From NCBI GenBank assembly GCA_014904845.1, contig MU119208.1, positions 62,001 to 126,000 on the forward strand: 64,000 bases of DNA. The letters are read 5' to 3'. This DNA is from Acephala macrosclerotiorum (taxonomy: Eukaryota; Ascomycota; Leotiomycetes; Helotiales; Mollisiaceae). The notes under the pieces are model-generated. The model saw nothing but the letters and a program-made list of their open reading frames with translations, searched no databases and was not told the origin of the DNA. The first letter of the stretch is position 1, and each line of letters begins with the position of its first letter. The translations under genes were made by a program, and so were the position numbers. Shown here piece by piece: positions 57,068 to 64,000 of the stretch.

Positions 57068-57845
57068 CCCTAGGAAACCACTCATAGGAGAATCTCTCCT
57101 ACAGCCACTAATTTTTGACCTTGTTGCAGCTCTAAAAAGTCCGATCGCAAGGTTTGCGGGGTTTGAAACTGCTTAACTAGGCCCTTCGAATAGAACTGTT
57201 TAAAGGACTAATCACAGAGCTCGAAAACACCTACTTCAAAGCCTTGTAGTACATCACTAGGGCTTGAAACTGCCTAATAAGACCCTTCGAACCGGACTGC
57301 TTAAAGGACTAATTATAAAGCACCCTATAGCACATTTTCAAAAGATAAAGGCCCTTACAAGTGCTTAAAAGCTTCTCGTTTAGTTGCAAATTTGAAAAAT
57401 AAATCTTTTTTAAGTCCTTTTTTCTTCTTTCTTCCTTTATATCACATAAAGTAAGTCTCTTTCCTCTTCTCCCCTTCTCCTCTTTTTTCTCTTTTTACGG
57501 CTTTTACTAACTTACAATAGATAAGATAGTATGAGAGAGTTGGAAGGCAGTGAGAGGCTGGGAGATTGAGGGAGACTGTAAGACTGTGAGAAGGCGTGGG
57601 AGTGAGATGACACTAGAGATCGCATTATGTAGTAATAAACTCTGAAACTAACGCTCTAACTGTCTACTTGAGTCCGTGAGCTTAAGTCTGTGCTTTCAAT
57701 CCTACCCCCGTGAGTCTTATGCTTATTGTAGATCTCCCGCGCCCACTCTCTGGCAGGTGGTCCGAGTTGGGCCCATCCCTGCTAACTGCCATTTTGAGCA
57801 GTCTGTGCGTGTAGGAGAGATTCTCCTACGGGTGGTTTCCTAGGG
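57068..57845. mobile_element. Non-autonomous terminal-inverted-repeat element (MITE-like), ~778 bp
   Basis: The left end at 57068-57102 (CCCTAGGAAACCACTC, then TAGGAGAATCTCTCCTAC) recurs in inverted orientation at about 57811-57845, with only a few mismatches over about 35 bp. Each arm also contains its own small palindrome (TAGGAGA...TCTCCTA). The interior is A/T and pyrimidine rich, has no coding capacity, and carries two direct copies of a ~55-bp unit. CCA flanks both ends and could be a 3-bp target duplication, but that is too short to be sure. The size, arms and lack of a transposase suggest a MITE or other deletion derivative of a DNA transposon. Confidence 0.65.
57163..57319 (+). repeat. 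Two direct copies of a ~55-bp unit inside the TIR element
   Basis: TTGAAACTGC at 57163 and at 57264 starts two similar stretches (both continuing with CCCTTCGAA and TTAAAGGACTAAT), offset by 101 bp. Confidence 0.7.
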
Positions 57846-58442
57846 CCAGTGCTCGGGTTTGAGACAGCGTTATCGAAAACGCTACGAGCAAGACATGCAG
57901 CATTGATCTTATCTCTTTCCATCACGCTAAGATGTAATGTCATTCCTTTTAAAAGATGTCGTCCTGCACAGGCTCACCTTGCGTGAAAAATATGCACTCA
58001 AACCTGGAACATTACCAACACGACTTCGATACACTTTCCGCAGGACCCTCAGAAGATGACTTGTGATAGGGATCTTTAGATGATCATCTTGTTGCAACCT
58101 ACAGAGGATGTCCACAAGTATTCCGTACAAGCTGAGGTGATGAGAAGTACTTAATATTCAAGCATATCGGGATTCCCACTCCGCATTGTAATGTATCGGG
58201 GGATGATCATTCCACTACTCTAAGGGACCGTGATGATAGGCGTTAGTACTCTCTCTTCATAGGTTGTGTAGAAGACCGTCGCATTACTACCGATACATCA
58301 GCCTTCCGGGTATAAATATGTCGCCCTCACCCGGATATTCTCTGCCTTCAGCGCTATATCTGAATTCCGGTAGGCACAGCTTGACATCTCCTTTCACCCA
58401 AACATACTACCTTGTGACATAACATATACTTCATCTATCAAG
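57846..58442. other. Intergenic region between TIR element and decayed oxidoreductase
   Basis: About 600 bp including the probable promoter of the oxidoreductase remnant (TATAAATATG near 58310-58320). No coding frame is supported. Confidence 0.4.
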
Positions 58443-60047
58443 ATGGTTTTGATTGATACAGCAGCTGCTGAGCAGCTTTGATCAACCTTGTCTAGTACAG
58501 CACTAGTTTTGACGCCATCGATGGACGGTTTCCAGGGCAGGATAAAGCGCTAGGCATCCTCAACAGAGAAGCAAGCCGTGCATTTACTCCTGAGTGTCTC
58601 CAATACAACAAATGCTGACACTCACAGGGACTTGTTTTCTTCCAAACATCCAGCTCTGATGTCGCGAATGCAGTCCGGTTTGGTGTCAAAAACGGTATCG
58701 AACTAGCAATTGGTGGTAGCATGCATTCCTCCTTCTCATCTACCGAAGAAGGGATATCCATCAATCTTTCCAAGATGAATAGCATCTCTGTCAATCTAGA
58801 AGCAATGACTATCACGGTCCAAGTTAGTGCTCTTTAGTCTGATGTTGACGACGCTGCGCAACATAGGCTTGCAGCTGTTAGTAGGACAGTCAACTCCGTC
58901 GGCATCGCCAGCCTTACCCTTTGAGGAGGCTATGGCTATCTCTCAGCAACACATGGCTTGCTATTGACAACCTACTTTCAGCTGAAGTTGTCCTTGCCAA
59001 TAGGCAGGTTGTCATTGCCTCGGAGAGTGAGAACCGAGGTCTGTTTTGGGCCCCCAGGGGTGCTGGAGCATCATTTGGTGTTGCCACTAGGTTCGCCTTC
59101 AGAGCTCACGAGCGGAAGAGCTTGGTGTGGGGCGGAACTCTGGTTTTCAACAAATTCCAGCTTACTGAGGTCATTAAGTTTGCGAACCATACCATGGAAG
59201 AGGTAGACAGTCAAGCAACAATGATGGTAGGATTCAGCAAGCCAGATGCCACTCTTCAGCCATCAGTGGTTGCAGTCATGTTCTATAATTGGAATGAAGA
59301 GGCCGCCAAATCTTTCTATGCCCCGTTGTTGTCTTTGAATCCAGTCAGCAACCAAACAGCAATGGTTCCGTACCCTACAGTCAACCATGGCACAACTCTA
59401 GCTTCGTTGAGGGCAGTCAATGGGCTATGAAAGGATCCGCGCTGCTTACTTCCGTGTCTGCACCATTCATCAAAGATCTTTTCGAGGATTACTCAACTCT
59501 CATTGAAGAGATTCCAGATGCTACAAAGTCTGTTGTGCTCTACGATTTCTTCAACTTCAAGAAGATCCTCTCTGTGCTCCAAACAGCGACTCCTTTGGTT
59601 AACAGAGGCGCATTTGTGAATGTGCTCTTTGCGACGGCATGGAACCAAAAATACCTTGACAGTGTCTGTCAAGAATGGACCTTGTCCATGGCAGACAAAA
59701 CTCGTATTGAGATGGATTGCCAACGCTCCCTCGGGACCGACGCGACCACAATGATGGCGGCCGGCGAGTACAAGAACTATGATAGTAAGTCCGACAGTCC
59801 TTTTATAAATGTCTTTGTGACTGACGACATCTAAAGCTTTGGCTCCGCTGACGCGAAGAAGTTGTTTGGAGTCAATTATGAGAGGCTCGTTGCACTAAAG
59901 AAATTTTACGACCCGGAGAATGGTTTCGCGAAGGGTCATAATCTTCTCCCTGGAGTCAATGACTTTGATATGCAAGTCAAGACTCCTTTGACACCCGTGT
60001 TGACTCATGGATCCTTCATCGGAAGGACTGTGGCAATTGTCGCGTAG
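58443..60047 (+). pseudogene. Decayed FAD-binding oxidoreductase with BBE-type C-terminus
   Basis: From ATG 58443 the sequence reads as a berberine-bridge-type flavoprotein broken many times: MVLIDTAAAEQL then TGA at 58479-58481. Next comes a change of frame to PGQDKALGILNREASRAF, then NGIELAIGGSMHSSFSSTEE. TGA lies inside the usual GGGYGYLSATHG glycine motif near 58921, with a shift right after it before LAIDNLLSAEVVLANRQVV. Another shift near 59400 precedes QWAMKGSALLTS. A 52-nt intron at 59785-59836 joins to FGSADAKKLFGVNYERLVAL and FYDPENGFAKGHNLLPG, the BBE signature of the substrate pocket. Intact relatives oxidise alcohols or secondary metabolites. The number of lesions argues for a real pseudogene. 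Confidence 0.75.
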
Positions 60048-60692
60048 ACCGCGGGTGGTGTTCAAGTTTTATCATGGATCATCATCCTGATTAAAAGACA
60101 GATTTGAGGGCAGAAATGCTTTTAGAATATCGTTTGAGGTTTTATATTAATATGGGACTTTGATCCATTCCATTGCATTTTGAAACTGTGACCTTTTCCT
60201 TTATTCCTAATCTGGATGTCACTTAGCATTGGCCACACTTTCCGACTTCGGAAATTTTAGGAAACGAGTCAAAAGGTACGCTTTCAATTTCATGTCTCGA
60301 AGAATATCTTTTCAGAATTTGATCAGAGTTGTTGAAAACTTAAAAGCATGCTTCCCACTTTCAGTTCAAGGTAAACTTAGCTTCAATCATCCCCACCTCA
60401 ACTTTCGCTAAACCCCTATTTTTCAGACGAGACGGACCCTCGTCCTAAAATGGCTTAGACGGACCATTGCGGCGGATATCCTCAGATCCCCTTATTCCGT
60501 GCTTCAAATCTATTGGGCGAAAGTACGAAGAGTGCGATTAAGCGACTGTCAGAAGTCCGAAATACAGGGGTAGTATCGTCTGACATCTTTTACGATAATT
60601 TTCTTTCTACCTGCGGCTTGTCTAGACTTCTAACTTGCATACATACGAACTTTTCTTAATGAAACAAAGTGCACAGAAAAGAGCGACGCGTC
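60048..60692. other. Intergenic region upstream of Zn2Cys6 gene
   Basis: About 645 bp, A/T rich on the left. No coding feature. Confidence 0.45.
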
Positions 60693-62518
60693 ATGGTAGA
60701 ACCACAGGCGAGGAAGCGGGCTGCTAAGCCAAAGACCCGACACGGCTGCGTCACGTGCAAGTAAGCTTGAATGTGTCTCCTCGTTGCCTCTCTGACGATT
60801 GTAGACGACGGCATGTGAAATGTGATGAGACAAAACCACGCTGCAGTCGTTGCAAAAAGTTTGGAACGGAATGTGAGGGATACCCAGAAGTATCGGCACC
60901 GGTCCGAAGAAAGCCGGCCGTGCTGTTGCCTTGGAACAAGAAGTCAACGCTATTACCCAAGCTGGTTCGAGACCAGGAGCAGGCTTTGAAAGTTACTACG
61001 TCGAACGATGTGTCCGTGTGGTCCTATCGAGGGCACGAGACCGACCGGGAAGCAAATACGCCAACTTTCATCTATTCACAACCATCCATCGATCTCCTCT
61101 TTCAAGTGGATAGCGAATACGCATGCTTCACAGCCTTCAAAGAAAGAGCAGCTCCCGAACTCTCAGGATATTTTGACACAAAAGTATGGAATCGAACGAT
61201 TCTGCAAATGTGCCACCAAGAAGAGTTTGTTCGGCATGCTGTAATTGCACTCGGTGCTCTTCACATAACTATGGAGATGGTTCGAAATGCTCATGCGCCT
61301 CCATCGATAGAGAACCAGAGGCGATTGGGACAGACTCACCATCAAGTTGCTTTACAATATTATGGTAAAGCATTAAAGCTGCTGAGGAGATTACCTCACT
61401 ACACTGACGTTCCCGGCCTTCGAGTCATTCTCCTATCTTGTCTCTTGACGACTTGCTTCGAGAATTATATCGGAAACCAAGAAAACGCTCTTGCGGCAGC
61501 TCAAAAAGGAGTCGAAGTTTTGAATGAACACGTCGCAAGTATATATTGGTGCAATAAGGTGGAGGACTTAGCGAAGATGCGGAACTTCACACACCTTCTC
61601 GACGACGATGACAACGATCTCCTTGCTACATTTGCACGACTTGGGGCATCAATCATTATGTTCGACAATTATCGCAGAGCGAAGCGGAACATCCTTCCCT
61701 TGCAGCTTGTGAGACTACCTCCATTCCCAGAATTGCCTGATCGATTCAGAAATGTACGAGAAGCAGGAATGTACTGCGACATGTTGACTAAGAAGGCTTT
61801 GATGTGGAGAGACGCGAATCTGCACCGCGAGAGTTTCTCGAATTTCGATTTCGGAGAGCCTGACCCCTCCTTCAGAGCGATAAAGATGGAGCAATTTTCA
61901 AAGATAGCGCAGGCTGAGTTTCAAGATTGTGTGAGAGGGAAAGCTCAATGGAGGGTGGCCTTTCAATCAACTTTTGAAGCATCTCGAATGCATGCAGGGA
62001 GCAAGGATTTTCTTGGCGCTTCAATTCTGATGATCCAGTATGTCACGTCACAACTCATGACGCACTTGCCTGGACAAAATTACGAAACATATTACGACAG
62101 ATTCCACGACGACTCGGTGCTCGTGATTGATTTGGCTGAGCAGTTGCTCGAGTTGTATCCTGTTACGAGGTCGAAAAAAGCGATTTATACGTTCGATGAT
62201 GGGGTCATTCACGGGCTGTTCCTTGTTGCTTATCGTTGCCGAGATGGCGCTGCAAGGAGACGAGCGATCAGACTTTTGGTGAAACACCCTCGTCGCGAAG
62301 GACTTTGGGACAGTGCGATGGCGGCAACTGTGGCATCGTGGCTGATGAATCGAGAGGTGAAGGGACTGATCAATGTATTTGTGCCGGAGAATGCAAGGCT
62401 GAGGATAGTGAAGTTGGACCCGAGGCTTGCCGAAAGGAAGGTTATTGTCCGATGCTCAAAGCTGGAAGATGGATTGCGAGAACGAGTAGAGTGGAGCGAT
62501 GTAACACTAACATGGTGA
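60693..62518 (+). CDS. Zn2Cys6 binuclear-cluster transcription factor (593 aa)
   Basis: Exons 60693-60760 and 60805-62518 flank a 44-nt intron (GTAAGC...TTGTAG, phase 2) that splits the zinc cluster. The spliced cluster has Cys at 19, 22, 29, 36, 39 and 46 (GC-VTCKRRHVKCDETKPRCS), the standard Gal4-type spacing. A basic linker follows (RRKPAVLLPW), then a long helical regulatory domain (AVIALGALHITMEMV, GLRVILLSCLLTTCFENYIG) typical of fungal-specific regulators that sense metabolic or secondary-metabolite states. Location is nuclear. It lies next to the decayed oxidoreductase, but with no other pathway genes nearby there is no evidence for a working cluster. Confidence 0.9.
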
Positions 62519-63336
62519 AGGCTGGTGGCAGCTAGGGATAGCTGATATGACGGAAAAAAAGATTCAGCTCAACTCAAAAAGTGCCTCATTAGGCGCAAAG
62601 TGACTTGATGGTTTGCATCATATGCTTCATAAAAGCGAAACGTCAGACAATCCCTTTGTTGTCCTTGATTGATAAAATCCATTGTCTGCCGTAGCCTCTT
62701 TACTTTCTGGCGTATATTGTTAGCTGTGCTATGAACAAAAGTCTGAACTACAAAGGCTTCTGAGTGCAGCCTCGCTTAAGCCGAGTTTAGAAAAGGAGGG
62801 CTTAAGGAAGAGCAATGCATTAAACACAGCTCCAGAGTCTAGAAATTCTGAGTCAAGCATTCATGTGTTTACACCAAGTGAGTTCTGGCCTGATTGATCC
62901 GATCTCAAGCTCTCCCTCTCTCTCCAAAGGCCGATCGCGATCATGAGACTCTCTAGTCGTCACGTGCCTGATATATTTCTGAAGCCAGGAACATCTCATG
63001 GTGAATTGCTGGCAGCTTGCAGAGACTTGATATAGAGGTTCTCGAGACAAGATAACGGAGTGCTCGCCACAAGTCCCTAATATAGCTCAATGTTATGAAC
63101 GGCAGTCCTATTCACGCTTCGAGCTACGAGGCTGCGTCGGAGGAAGCCGTAGCCTGAGCCTCGCGCCATCCCTAAAGTAGTCTATTCCCAGGCGCGTATA
63201 AACAGCCCGTAACGCATTCGGAGACCTTAATTAGCATCCAACTACGTCCACATACCTTTCTTCTTGACTTGAGGCACACTCGGCGCATCGGGTCCATTTG
63301 CTCTTGAGCACCCCGCCGTTCCCTTTACGAGGCATC
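62519..63336. other. Intergenic region
   Basis: About 820 bp with the 3' UTR of the regulator and the promoter of the decayed 'LP-DIR' copy. TATA-like CGTATAAACAG lies near 63195. No gene is supported. Confidence 0.45.
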
Positions 63337-64000
63337 ATGGAAGAAGACGACTTCGTGAAGGTCTTAAGACAAGAAAGAAAGACAATCAGGGAGAGAAGAA
63401 ATAAGGAAGAAAATCAGCTCAGAGCAGCTAAGGCAGCCCAGACAGCTAGGAAAAGAGCAGCAGAAGAAGCCAAGATCAAGCGGAAGGTTTTTTCATTCCT
63501 TGATCTTCCAAGAAGTAAATATCCTCCGTATTAGCACACTGTAATGAGAGAAATTAACGTCCAGTAGAAATCTAGGACAAGATCTACAGATACTGCTTTT
63601 CGAGACCAACAGGTATTGAGCCAATCTTCTATCATTGGGTTAAGAGTCGTCAAGATAAACATTGGAAATACAACAAGGTGTATAGATACAGTTGGGAGGG
63701 CAGCATTGCGTCTACCCGTGCGCCTTGGGAGAAGGCAAATGGCTAGTACATCATAGTTAGGTGGACCACGAAGGTGACCGACGCGCAACTTGCAATGATC
63801 GAGAAGGGCGAATGGGCCCAGCCTAAGGAGGATAATTATCGTCAGAAACTTGCCTCAGGACAGGTTCTATGCTGGGCAAACAGACGTGCAGAGAGCAGCT
63901 ATGATATCCTGCATCAGCAAAGATGCAAGCTAGACGGCCTTCTTGAACTCCGACTGCTGTTGGTCTACAAGCAGATGCAAGCCGAAGCTTCAGAGGTCCT
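63337..64000 (+). pseudogene. 'LP-DIR-IYK' family, copy 3, decayed and cut by window end
   Basis: Exon 1 is 63337-63514 (ATG 63337; charged, KEENQLRAAKAAQTARKRAA, then FSFLDLPR). A 53-nt phase-1 intron (63515-63567) lies at the position used by the two copies at 52676 and 54617. Exon 2 from 63568 carries KIYRYCFSRPTGIEPIF and VYRYSWEGSIAST, matching the IYKLLFVRP and VYRYQWA regions of copy 2. It has in-frame TAG at 63573-63575 (inside the IxxxIYK motif) and at 63744-63746; beyond that the frame remains coding-like (IIVRWTTKVTDAQLAMIEKG). The rest lies outside the window. Confidence 0.7.

Noticed and set aside
1..64000. tRNA, rRNA, CRISPR or prokaryotic operon features
   Set aside because: No tRNA-like T-arm with matching stem, no rRNA and no regularly spaced repeats were seen by eye; the spliced genes show the sequence is eukaryotic.

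Overview
This window reads as nuclear DNA of a filamentous ascomycete (Pezizomycotina; a plant-associated Leotiomycetes-type fungus is my best guess, not proven). The evidence is genes with one to four short GT-AG introns (44 to 112 nt where I could place them), CTAAC/CTGAC-like branch sites, no operons, wide spacers, and typical fungal families: Zn2Cys6 regulator, F-box, BTB, 2EXR-type proteins, XLF/Nej1, Rtc1/Sea2, and a secreted exo-polygalacturonase. No tRNA, rRNA or CRISPR was recognised.

Layout. 1-903: 3' part of a polyglutamine protein. 904-5574: a gene-poor stretch. 5575-6803: a decayed tyrosinase. 8358-20207: an orphan multi-pass membrane protein, an F-box protein, the SEA-complex protein Rtc1/WDR24 and an XLF/Nej1-like end-joining factor. 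21166-25068: two decayed genes (2EXR-type, Ser/Thr-rich secreted). 26186-27662: intact GH28 exo-polygalacturonase. 27663-30337: mostly empty. 30338-40816: forkhead regulator, cactin and a DUF7918-like protein sharing a 278-bp divergent promoter, then a protein joining two cyclic-nucleotide-binding domains to an F-box and leucine-rich repeats. 42896-47598: three tandem BTB/POZ paralogues, the middle one decayed and the first frameshifted. 48074-50172: mitochondrial GHITM/Bax-inhibitor-like protein convergent with methionine sulfoxide reductase A. 51725-56137: a small hydrophilic two-repeat protein and two tandem members of an 'LP-DIR-x2-IYK' family. 57068-57845: a terminal-inverted-repeat element without coding capacity. 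58443-60047: decayed FAD/BBE oxidoreductase. 60693-62518: Zn2Cys6 regulator. 63337-64000: third, decayed member of the 'LP-DIR' family, running off the end.

Housekeeping genes (Rtc1, XLF, cactin, GHITM, MsrA) are intact, while enzyme, secreted-protein and expanded-family genes between them show many nonsense codons and frameshifts. At least six loci look broken. Three frameshifts fall in homopolymer or near-homopolymer runs and could be sequence errors; the in-frame stop codons are harder to explain that way. I did not find a clear new molecular system. The most interesting items are the cyclic-nucleotide/F-box/LRR protein, the two partly decayed tandem families, the TIR element, and the repeated LGKIGG motif in the XLF-like tail.
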